A stretch of DNA of 25,433 nucleotides, taken from the NCBI GenBank assembly GCA_002506105.1, contig DAWU01000051.1, positions 1-25,433 of the forward strand, in the 5' to 3' direction. The translations under genes were made by a program, and so were the position numbers. The stretch comes from Methanolinea sp. UBA275 (GTDB taxonomy: Archaea; Halobacteriota; Methanomicrobia; Methanomicrobiales; Methanospirillaceae). Positions 13,755 through 20,461 of this stretch are shown one piece after another. Position 1 is the stretch's first letter. Every line of letters begins with the position of its first letter. The notes below the pieces were generated by a model. That model saw only the letters and a list, made by a program, of their open reading frames with translations. It was not told where the DNA came from and ran no database searches.

Positions 13755-15545
13755 TTATTCCCTGCGGAGCAGGCATCGTTTCCCATTCCCAAGGAGATCT
13801 CCCCTCCCGGCTGCAAGGATGCCCTCCCTGACCTGGTGCTGGCCTTTCCTGTCCCGGTACTGGAGCAGTGCCCGCTGGATACGTTTCTCTCTCCCCTTCG
13901 GAACATGCACGGGTTCCAGGGTGAATGGGTTGAGACCGGTATAATACATACAGGTGGAGACAGTCATCGGCGTTGGGGTGAAATCCTGGACCTGTTCTGT
14001 GTAAAGATGCATGGTGTGAATGAACTCGGCAAGATCGACCATGTCATTGATGGTGCACCCCGGGTGACCCGACATAAAATAGGGAAGGATGTACTGCCGG
14101 CGATCCCTGCTCTCCTGGCAATTCTCAAACTCCTCAAGGAACTTCTCAAAGACCTCCCGCCCAGGTTTTCCCATAAGACCCGTCACGTGCGGCGAAATAT
14201 GCTCGGGGGCGACTTTCAGGTGGCCCGATACATGAAACTCACAGAGAGTACTGAGGGGTTTTTCAGGGTCCTTTATGAGAAGGTCATACCTGATTCCCGA
14301 TCCTATGAATACATGCCTGACCCCGGGCACTCTTCTCAACCGGGTGAGGAGCTCCAATTGCCGTTGATGCGAGATCTTCAGGGTAGGACATTCTGTACAT
14401 GAACGATCCAGGCAGGGGCCGGCACGTGCCCACCGTGAGCATTCCATCCCAAACATGTTGGCGGTAGGCCCTCCCACGTCGGTGATGACTCCCCTGAAAC
14501 CCGGCATGGCCGCAATCCTCGCTGCCTCCCGTTCGAGTGACTCGATGCTCCTGTTCTGGATGATCCTGCCCTGGTGATGGGTGAGCGCACAGAATGAACA
14601 CCCTCCAAAACATCCCCTGTGACTGGTAAGCGAGAACCGTACCGTCTCAAGTGCCTGAACCGGAAGGGTGTACGCAGGGTGCGCTTCCCTCCTGTAAGGG
14701 AGTTCATACACAGCATCGAGTTCCCTTGTCGGGAGGGGGAGGGCTGGCGGGTTCTGGATGATCACGGTCTTGGGATGCCTCTGTACTACTGCCTTTCCCA
14801 CATAGGGATTCTGTTCCAGGAAATGCATCGCAAATGCCCTGGCATACATAACCCGGTCATTCCACACTTCTGAATAGGAGGGTATCTCAATGGTGGCAAA
14901 CCGGGAAATCCCGTCGTATTCAGAGGGAGGAACACGATACACGGTTCCCGGGATATCTGTCAGATCACCGGGCGATTCCCCGGATGAGATGCGCCGTGCT
15001 ATCTCGGTGACCTGCTGCTCACCCATACCGTACACGAGAAGATCCGCGGGTGCATCGGCAAGGATGGCATGCCGGACAGTATCAGACCAGTAATCATAAT
15101 GGGCGAATCTCCGCAGCGACGCTTCTATTCCCCCAAGAACGAGGGGGACTTCCGGGAAAAGAGCGTGGATCTTATCGGAATACACGATGGCCGCTCTGTC
15201 CGGCCTTTTAGGGATTCCCCCGGGCGAATAGAGATCCTCCGACCGCCGCTTCTTCGCCGCGGTATAATTATTCACCAGTGAGTCGCAGTTGCCCGGGCAG
15301 ACCGCAAAGAAGAGGCGGGGGCTCCCCAGTGAGAGGAAGTCCTCTTTCGCCTTCCAGTCAGGCTGTGCAATCACCCCGACCGAAAAACCGGCCTCCCAGA
15401 GGACCCTCCCAACCACGGCGGTTGAGAAAGAGGGGTGGTCAACATATGCATCCCCGCTGACCAGGATAATATCGAACTGGTCGATATTGAGTTTTTTACC
15501 CTCCCTTGTGCTCATCGGGAGGAACTTCGGCTGCCTCTTTTTCAT
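13755..15545 (-). CDS. YgiQ-family radical SAM protein
   Basis: A 596-residue radical SAM protein of the YgiQ (UPF0313) type. The SAM-binding [4Fe-4S] motif CxxxCxxC is at C312, C316 and C319 (GCFGGCSFCA). The N-terminal part (FLPMS, then ILVSGDAYVDHPSF and PLVLGGIEASLRRFAHYDYW) is the family's B12-binding-like domain and matches the bacterial proteins closely; FLPMS near residues 8-12 supports the first ATG as start. Further cysteines (AGPCLDRSCTECPTL) may bind another cluster. The reaction of the family is not known to me. The ATG overlaps the stop of the PCC-domain gene (ATGA at 15545-15542), so the two are coupled. Length is close to or slightly under the bacterial members, with a short C-terminus. 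Confidence 0.92.
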   Translation of the reverse strand: MKKRQPKFLPMSTREGKKLNIDQFDIILVSGDAYVDHPSFSTAVVGRVLWEAGFSVGVIAQPDWKAKEDFLSLGSPRLFFAVCPGNCDSLVNNYTAAKKRRSEDLYSPGGIPKRPDRAAIVYSDKIHALFPEVPLVLGGIEASLRRFAHYDYWSDTVRHAILADAPADLLVYGMGEQQVTEIARRISSGESPGDLTDIPGTVYRVPPSEYDGISRFATIEIPSYSEVWNDRVMYARAFAMHFLEQNPYVGKAVVQRHPKTVIIQNPPALPLPTRELDAVYELPYRREAHPAYTLPVQALETVRFSLTSHRGCFGGCSFCALTHHQGRIIQNRSIESLEREAARIAAMPGFRGVITDVGGPTANMFGMECSRWARAGPCLDRSCTECPTLKISHQRQLELLTRLRRVPGVRHVFIGSGIRYDLLIKDPEKPLSTLCEFHVSGHLKVAPEHISPHVTGLMGKPGREVFEKFLEEFENCQESRDRRQYILPYFMSGHPGCTINDMVDLAEFIHTMHLYTEQVQDFTPTPMTVSTCMYYTGLNPFTLEPVHVPKGREKRIQRALLQYRDRKGQHQVREGILAAGRGDLLGNGKRCLLRRE

Positions 15546-15994
15546 GGATCGTTCCCGGAATGATACCGGGGAAGAGAGAGCCCAGTTGTCCGGTCAGGGC
15601 AGCTGACGGACTGAACCCCCGAGATCTCGGTGATCACTGCCTCGGTCACGATATATACCTCTGCCTTTTCGCGGAGGCACCCGGTCAGTGTGCGGTTACC
15701 CTTTCCAGCCGCTGAATGGAGGTGAATATGGGGTCTGTCGTCGGACCAGGAGATGGTGCCCAGTCCGATCATCTCCCATCCCCCGTTGAAATCTTCCCAG
15801 TGGGGATAGGGAGGGAGGACCATCTCTTCCGGTCCCGACACCATCTTCCCTGCACCAAGTGCTCCCAGGACCTGGATTACCCCGCAATGTATCTCCTTCT
15901 CCCTGATGCATTGTTCGAGAACGCCAAGGAGATCTTCACCGTGATCGATCCGGACAATAAATATCCTGCCTGGACGCCCTTCAGCGCATTGCAT
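15542..15994 (-). CDS. PCC-domain (DUF296) protein
   Basis: A 150-residue single-domain protein of the PCC/DUF296 family (plants and prokaryotes conserved). Members form trimers with a metal site and are often called DNA-binding, though for prokaryotic ones that is unproven. The domain covers about residues 8-125; the metal-site histidines are in PHIHLHSAAGKG (H89, H91, H93). The typical GGHL is replaced by GCL here. A remaining 25-residue tail has no clear motif. Two ATGs are possible. GGAGG (16004-16000) overlaps the first, at 16006, and stands five bases before the second, at 15994, so I choose 15994. It lies 30 bp after the DUF2207 gene and overlaps YgiQ by four bases. The link with YgiQ is suggestive but unexplained. 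Confidence 0.88.
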   Translation of the reverse strand: MQCAEGRPGRIFIVRIDHGEDLLGVLEQCIREKEIHCGVIQVLGALGAGKMVSGPEEMVLPPYPHWEDFNGGWEMIGLGTISWSDDRPHIHLHSAAGKGNRTLTGCLREKAEVYIVTEAVITEISGVQSVSCPDRTTGLSLPRYHSGNDP

Positions 15995-16024
15995 GGAATC
16001 CTCCATCCAGGGACCCGCGGGCAG

Positions 16025-17842
16025 TCATCGGCCTCCCACTCCGCCGCCACCGAAGCCTCCTCCTCCACCGAAGGAACCCCCCCCGCCAAATCCTCCGCCG
16101 CTCCCGCCACGCGAGGGGGGGGTGAACGCGAGGACAGGAACAAAAGCACTCCGAACCCCGGAGGCAAGGGGAACACCCGCCTGTGGAAGGTCAATCTGAA
16201 GAGCCTCCATGGCACTCTCAACCTTCTTCCCCACACCGAGTGCCGTCCCGTACACGAGCCATTCGCCCCACATGGACATATCCTGCGGGCTGTACTGCCT
16301 GATGAGCGCCAGGTCGGAGAGGAACCGTGCAAAGGCATCCCATTCCAGTTTCTCCTTGTAGCGGTCATCTTTCCAGTGGCCGAAGAGAGTGGAGGGGAAT
16401 GAGAGTGCAACCGCAGACTGGACTATCATCCCTGCGAAGACTATGACCGCAGGCCCTAGTACCCCGGCAAGGACCGGGAACAGGACCAGTGCCAGGACCG
16501 AGATGCACGCACATGCAATGCCGATGAACAACAGGGGGAACAGATGATCCCTTCCATCGACAACATACTGGGAGATGAGACGGGGATCCGATTTCCTGGT
16601 AATGCTCGAGAGTTCCTGCTGATGTCGGAGGATCTGTGTCTCGAGAGTCGTATCACTCCGGGCCCGGGCCGCCATCTGCTGCAAAGACCCGGAGTCAACC
16701 ACACCGTTCTCCTCGATCCCCTTCAGGAAGTCAAGGACTTTCTGTTCATAGGGCTCCCCGGAGTGCTGCTCTTTCACGGTGATGGTGATATCCTTATTTC
16801 CTGGTTTCTCTCTGATCGTGATCATACCTCGCCTGTGCAGGTCGAGAAGAGTGGCATAATACCCGTCCTGGTCGAAATCAATCGCATCCCCCTTGAAGAG
16901 CAGGTTGACGGCCCAGGGTTTCATCGCGGGATCCGGAGTGAAACTCAGGTATTCAGGGACGGTAAACGCTTTCTCCATCCCGTATTTCCTGTAAAGGAGA
17001 ATGAGGAGGACTGGCGTAAGTATCACCATCAGGATTCCGATTGCATATAATGCCCATGCGAAGTAAAGGGGGAAGAGAAGGTACGGCGGATTTACGGCAA
17101 CGGTCTCCTTTCTCACATTCTGCACAACGGTGGGGAATCCCGGGAGAAGTCGTGCGTCTGATGCAGCGAAGAGTGTCTCAATTCCGACGACCTCGTCCGC
17201 TGCTGCTTTCCCTCGCAACACCACGATTTCTCCCTGCCGGGTTACAGAGAGCGAGGGGGGATGCGGGAATACCTCGCGTGCATACCGGGACGGCAGCACT
17301 ATTTCAAGGTCACGGTAGGGGACATGTCTGTCCACGAGGCGAAGGTTGAGGTGTGCATCGTTCTGGTCATATTCGATAGGCGGGTGAAGCACATACTGGT
17401 ATGAGACCGTGTAGGTTCCTGCCGGGAAATAATCCGGCTTGTAGATGCCCACCTCGCTTGGTTCTGCCATGCTCCTGACGAATGCACGATACTCGGAATT
17501 GTCTTCCCCGGCGAGAACCACCGATCCCGATGCATCTTTCATGTAGCCCACGGTGCCGGGGGGAGCTTCCATCCCCACGAATTCGATGTACGGGGAATTT
17601 TGAGGTCGTGAAGAGAGGGGGTCATCCCAGTACCGGTACAGCATCCTGTATTGCCCGCCACTTTTCACTTCGTAGGTGTAGACCTCCGTGAACGTTCCAT
17701 CATCCTGGAGGGTTGCCTGGTAACGGGTGATCGCCAGATCTCCCTCAATCAGGGCAGGGATGCCCACTGAAATGAGTAGCGCTGCAGCTCCCAGAACGAA
17801 TGCCAGTACGACCAGTATCAGCAGTTCTCTTGTCTCGCCCAT
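16025..17842 (-). CDS. DUF2207 membrane protein with Gly-rich tail
   Basis: A polytopic membrane protein of about 605 residues in the DUF2207 family. Order: N-terminal membrane helix (about 6-30), an extracytoplasmic beta-rich DUF2207 domain (about 35-250, with YRMLYRYWDD and YTVSYQYVLHPP), a long hydrophobic helix (about 253-285), a cytosolic winged-helix-like region (YYATLLDLHRRGMITI), two or three helices at about 430-480, then a soluble part ending in a Gly-rich tail (repeats of GGGFGGGG). Family members commonly sit next to lemA, as here, and end in such a tail; the function is unknown. Start is uncertain: GTG 17851 or ATG 17842. Neither has a strong ribosome binding site; I prefer the ATG. 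It follows lemA by 11 bp and is surely in its operon. Confidence 0.88.
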   Translation of the reverse strand: MGETRELLILVVLAFVLGAAALLISVGIPALIEGDLAITRYQATLQDDGTFTEVYTYEVKSGGQYRMLYRYWDDPLSSRPQNSPYIEFVGMEAPPGTVGYMKDASGSVVLAGEDNSEYRAFVRSMAEPSEVGIYKPDYFPAGTYTVSYQYVLHPPIEYDQNDAHLNLRLVDRHVPYRDLEIVLPSRYAREVFPHPPSLSVTRQGEIVVLRGKAAADEVVGIETLFAASDARLLPGFPTVVQNVRKETVAVNPPYLLFPLYFAWALYAIGILMVILTPVLLILLYRKYGMEKAFTVPEYLSFTPDPAMKPWAVNLLFKGDAIDFDQDGYYATLLDLHRRGMITIREKPGNKDITITVKEQHSGEPYEQKVLDFLKGIEENGVVDSGSLQQMAARARSDTTLETQILRHQQELSSITRKSDPRLISQYVVDGRDHLFPLLFIGIACACISVLALVLFPVLAGVLGPAVIVFAGMIVQSAVALSFPSTLFGHWKDDRYKEKLEWDAFARFLSDLALIRQYSPQDMSMWGEWLVYGTALGVGKKVESAMEALQIDLPQAGVPLASGVRSAFVPVLAFTPPSRGGSGGGFGGGGSFGGGGGFGGGGVGGR

Positions 17843-17853
17843 TGGTCCCACGG

Positions 17854-18426
17854 TCAGAATGCAATCTTCGGGGGCGTCTCAATCGCCTCTTCAAATTCCA
17901 GGTACTGGAGTTTTGACAGCCCAAGGATGCGGGCTATGAAATTGGAGGGTATCACGTCGCAGAGTGTGTTGTATTGCTGTGATATGTTGTTGTAGGTATA
18001 CCGCTGCCGGGCAATCTCGTCCTCGACTCCCCTGACCGAATCCATGAGAGTCAATACGGTCGTGTTTGTCTTCAGGTCAGGATACGCTTCAGCAACGGCA
18101 AAGAGCCTCCCGAGGAGAGAACGGGATTCCTTCTCGATGGAGTTGAGGTCTCCGGGGTCTGCAGTTGCGACACGTGTCCGCATGGCGGTAACCTTCTCGA
18201 GTGTCTCCCGCTCGAAGGTTGCATAGCTCTTGACCGCTCCCAGGAGCTGGTCGATCATATCGAGTCTCTTTTTCATGGCAACCCGTATCTGACCGAGGGT
18301 CGCTTCCGATGAGTTCTTCAGGCTGAAAAAACGGTTGTATATCCCCACAAAGTAGAGCACCAGCCCACCTAGTATGACGAGGATGATACCCCCCGCTATC
18401 CAGGGTATGAGATCTCCAAGTGCCAT
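17854..18426 (-). CDS. lemA: LemA family protein
   Basis: A 190-residue LemA-family protein. One membrane helix (about 9-29, WIAGGIILVILGGLVLYFVG) is followed by a long helical bundle beginning YNRFFSLKNSSEATLGQIRV, with the family's characteristic segments MKKRLDMIDQLL, FERETLEKVTAMR and the closing YNNISQQYNTLCDVIPSNFIARILG. In bacteria the N-terminus faces out and the bundle is cytosolic or periplasmic depending on the member; function is unknown, although LemA and DUF2207 proteins often occur as a pair. Length is typical. AAAGGATG precedes the ATG with good spacing. It is the first gene of the lemA-DUF2207-PCC-YgiQ unit. Confidence 0.93.
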   Translation of the reverse strand: MALGDLIPWIAGGIILVILGGLVLYFVGIYNRFFSLKNSSEATLGQIRVAMKKRLDMIDQLLGAVKSYATFERETLEKVTAMRTRVATADPGDLNSIEKESRSLLGRLFAVAEAYPDLKTNTTVLTLMDSVRGVEDEIARQRYTYNNISQQYNTLCDVIPSNFIARILGLSKLQYLEFEEAIETPPKIAF

Positions 18427-18652
18427 AGCTCATCCTTTCTCTCCAATGCATATTTAAGCCCGATGCCATCGCATACCGTGCAGAATAAAGTAAAAATGTG
18501 CTTCTCCAGATCCTCCCTTGAAACCCCATGTTCTGCTATATGGGTGATATTCAGGAGATCTCCTGTCTTTACCCGGGGAGGACTTTGTCACATTCCGAAG
18601 AGTTTAACACCCTGAATACAAGAGGGGTGGGGTTTCCATGAACCCGGCGTTC
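18427..18652 (-). promoter_or_regulatory. Spacer holding the lemA promoter
   Basis: The 226-bp spacer lies between lemA and the end of the SelB-like gene, both on the minus strand. Two AT-rich elements could serve as TATA boxes on the minus strand: TTAAATATG (18458-18450) and TTTTTACTTTA (18498-18488). The second gives a leader long enough to include the ribosome binding site. I see no gene here. Confidence 0.3.
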
Positions 18653-19615
18653 TCATGCCGGAATGAGCCTTCCCACGACCCGGAGTTTTCCTCCCTCCAG
18701 ATAATGGATGAGGATCGTGGCACCGGGGGGATAGACAAGGTCCTTCTCAGACTTCAAGGTAATTTCAGGTCTCTTCCAGTCCCCGGCGTTGTTCACGAAC
18801 GCTATCCGGGCGGGCAGGAACTGCATCCAGTGGCCCAGGTATACGATCATCTGCTCTTTTAAGGGAGCCGGCCAGTACCGGACCAGTTCGGCCCTCCCGT
18901 TCAGGGTTTTTGAGGATACAAGTGCCGGGTTGTTCGAGAGGACATATCCCCTGTCGAGATCTTCGACCTCCACCCCTTTGAGGGCAAGACCGACCCGGTC
19001 ACCCGCATACGCCTCGGTCACATCGTCATCGTGTTTCTGGATCGAGCGCAGATGTGCAACTTTGGATGTGGGGTACACTTTCATCTGATCGTGTGCATGG
19101 ATCGTCCCTTCAGCCACACTGCCGAGTACTACAATTCCCACACCTTTCACGGGGAAGTGATGATCGACGGGAACAGATCCGCACTTTGAGACGTCATTCT
19201 CCGTGTTTGCCTTTGCCGCCTCGTCAAAGAAAAATTCCCTGAGTGCCGCGTGGTCATCTGTCATCAGAAGGTAGTGTTCAAGGACAGTCCCCTTCAGCAG
19301 GGGGGCTACCTGTTCTGGGGCAAGGTAGTTCCGGAGCACCAGGACGCCCTTTTTTATCCCCGCCATATCGAGCATGAGCACACACTCGCCGAATACAGGG
19401 GTGATCTCGTCAACAACAATGAGTGCCATTCCTGCCATCGAGATCGAGAAGAAGAGCGAGGACAGCTTCTCAGGGTACCGGTTCGGTTCGATATACGTGA
19501 CGGTAACATCGTCCCGCTTCTGGTTGTAAAACGTAACGTCGGATGCGGTTCCCTTCTTCCCAAGGTGCCCCGCGTATCCCTCCGGGCCGATGACCGCAAC
19601 GGTGAGGTTTGGCAT
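18653..19615 (-). CDS. SelB-like translation factor homologue with degenerate GTPase domain (aSelBL type)
   Basis: A 320-residue protein with the EF-Tu/SelB three-domain layout but a ruined G domain. Residues 1-150 correspond to the G domain. The P-loop expected as GHVDHGKT is replaced by the region GPEGYAGHLGKKG, no DxPGH follows, and the NKxD site has become RNYLAP, so GTP binding by the usual mode is unlikely. Domain 2 (about 155-235) is well kept: KGVGIVVLGSVAEGTI, LRSIQKHDDDV, AYAGDRVGLALKGV. Domain 3 fills the rest. It lacks the SECIS-binding extension of true SelB. This matches the described aSelBL family, spread across methanogens that need not use selenocysteine or pyrrolysine, and still thought able to bind ribosome and aminoacyl-tRNA. 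The ribosome binding site is weak (CAGGG). Function unknown. Confidence 0.85.
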   Translation of the reverse strand: MPNLTVAVIGPEGYAGHLGKKGTASDVTFYNQKRDDVTVTYIEPNRYPEKLSSLFFSISMAGMALIVVDEITPVFGECVLMLDMAGIKKGVLVLRNYLAPEQVAPLLKGTVLEHYLLMTDDHAALREFFFDEAAKANTENDVSKCGSVPVDHHFPVKGVGIVVLGSVAEGTIHAHDQMKVYPTSKVAHLRSIQKHDDDVTEAYAGDRVGLALKGVEVEDLDRGYVLSNNPALVSSKTLNGRAELVRYWPAPLKEQMIVYLGHWMQFLPARIAFVNNAGDWKRPEITLKSEKDLVYPPGATILIHYLEGGKLRVVGRLIPA

Positions 19616-19681
19616 CCCTGAAGAGTGAGACGGTATCAGATATTAGTATTAGGGAGCCTTATGCAGGCTTCGCCGGTTGAG

Positions 19682-20374
19682 TCACCTGAATATTGCATAT
19701 TTTATAATCGATTTCAGGATCCCCGCACCCCCAGAAATCGGGTTCAGTTTGGTCTCTCCAAGCCTCGGCCGATACAGGATGGGTATTTCAATGACCCTGT
19801 AATGATGTGCCGCCGGGCGAAAGAGCAATTCTGCAGAGAGCCCGACATTCTCAGTCCAGTCAAAGGCAGTAATAACCTGTCTCCTGTATGCTCGCATTCC
19901 TGTAGTCACATCAGTCACTTTCACTCCATACAATAACGACGTAATCTTTGCGAACAGTGCATTTCCAAAAAGGTTTAAACGTGTCATATTCTCATTTTCT
20001 GAGAGGAGCCTGGAACCACTCACCACGTCATATCCTTCATTAATTTTTGAGAGGAATTCAGGGATTTGCTCGGCGGGATACGTGTCGTCACAATCAAGAG
20101 TAATCACAATGTCTCTGGTTGACGCCAGAAGAGCTGCCTTCACTGCGATGCCATATCCCTGTGGTTTTTGCCTGATCACCCGTGCTCCCAGTTGTTCTGC
20201 AATATTAGCAGTATTATCCGACGATCCATCTACCACGACGATTTCGGCCTGATTATGTGTTGCGTTTTTAATATCTGTGATGACTTTTCCGACCGCTTCC
20301 TCTTCGTTCCGGGTTCCCATCACTACGGAGATATCGGAGAGGGTGAAGACGGGGGGTGGTGTTTCAGGGACCAT
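19682..20374 (-). CDS. Family 2 glycosyltransferase, DPM1-like
   Basis: A 230-residue GT-A-fold glycosyltransferase. The nucleotide-sugar motifs are visible: VVVDGSSDNT (about 46-55), QGYGIAVKAAL (72-82), and the metal-binding LDCDDTYP (93-100). There is no C-terminal membrane domain, so the enzyme is soluble or peripheral. It probably moves a hexose from a nucleotide sugar to a polyprenyl (dolichyl) phosphate on the cytosolic face, for surface glycans or S-layer glycosylation. The exact sugar cannot be read. No good ribosome binding site precedes the ATG; instead ATTTTATTT lies about 28 bp upstream, indicating a leaderless message. It is divergent from the YfhO-like gene, and its codon use is AT-richer than that of the central operon. 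Confidence 0.9.
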   Translation of the reverse strand: MVPETPPPVFTLSDISVVMGTRNEEEAVGKVITDIKNATHNQAEIVVVDGSSDNTANIAEQLGARVIRQKPQGYGIAVKAALLASTRDIVITLDCDDTYPAEQIPEFLSKINEGYDVVSGSRLLSENENMTRLNLFGNALFAKITSLLYGVKVTDVTTGMRAYRRQVITAFDWTENVGLSAELLFRPAAHHYRVIEIPILYRPRLGETKLNPISGGAGILKSIIKYAIFR

Positions 20375-20398
20375 GTAAAATACTGACTATTATGTGGA

Positions 20399-20446
20399 AA
20401 TAAAATGAATGATTCGAAAGGCAACCGAATCCTTTAAAAAAAAGCG
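20399..20446. promoter_or_regulatory. Two back-to-back TATA boxes of a divergent promoter
   Basis: On the minus strand ATTTTATTT (20407-20399) lies about 28 bp before ATG 20374. On the plus strand CTTTAAAAAAAA (20432-20443) is centred 26 bp before GTG 20462. Both distances match the archaeal TATA-to-start spacing and neither gene has a ribosome binding site, so both messages are probably leaderless. Confidence 0.5.
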
Positions 20447-20461
20447 AGACAAGATATCCCT

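Noticed and set aside
13602..14402. 266-codon plus-strand frame overlapping the AhpD-like gene and YgiQ
   Set aside because: It is antisense to the radical SAM gene and in another frame from the AhpD-like gene, with no ribosome binding site or motif.
16025..16130. GC-rich CCGCC repeats as a possible CRISPR or satellite
   Set aside because: They encode the glycine-rich tail of the DUF2207 protein, have no spacer structure, and are normal for the family.
18653..19615. Annotation as a true selenocysteine elongation factor SelB
   Set aside because: The GTP-binding motifs are lost and the SECIS-binding C-terminal extension is absent, so it fits the SelB-like group instead.
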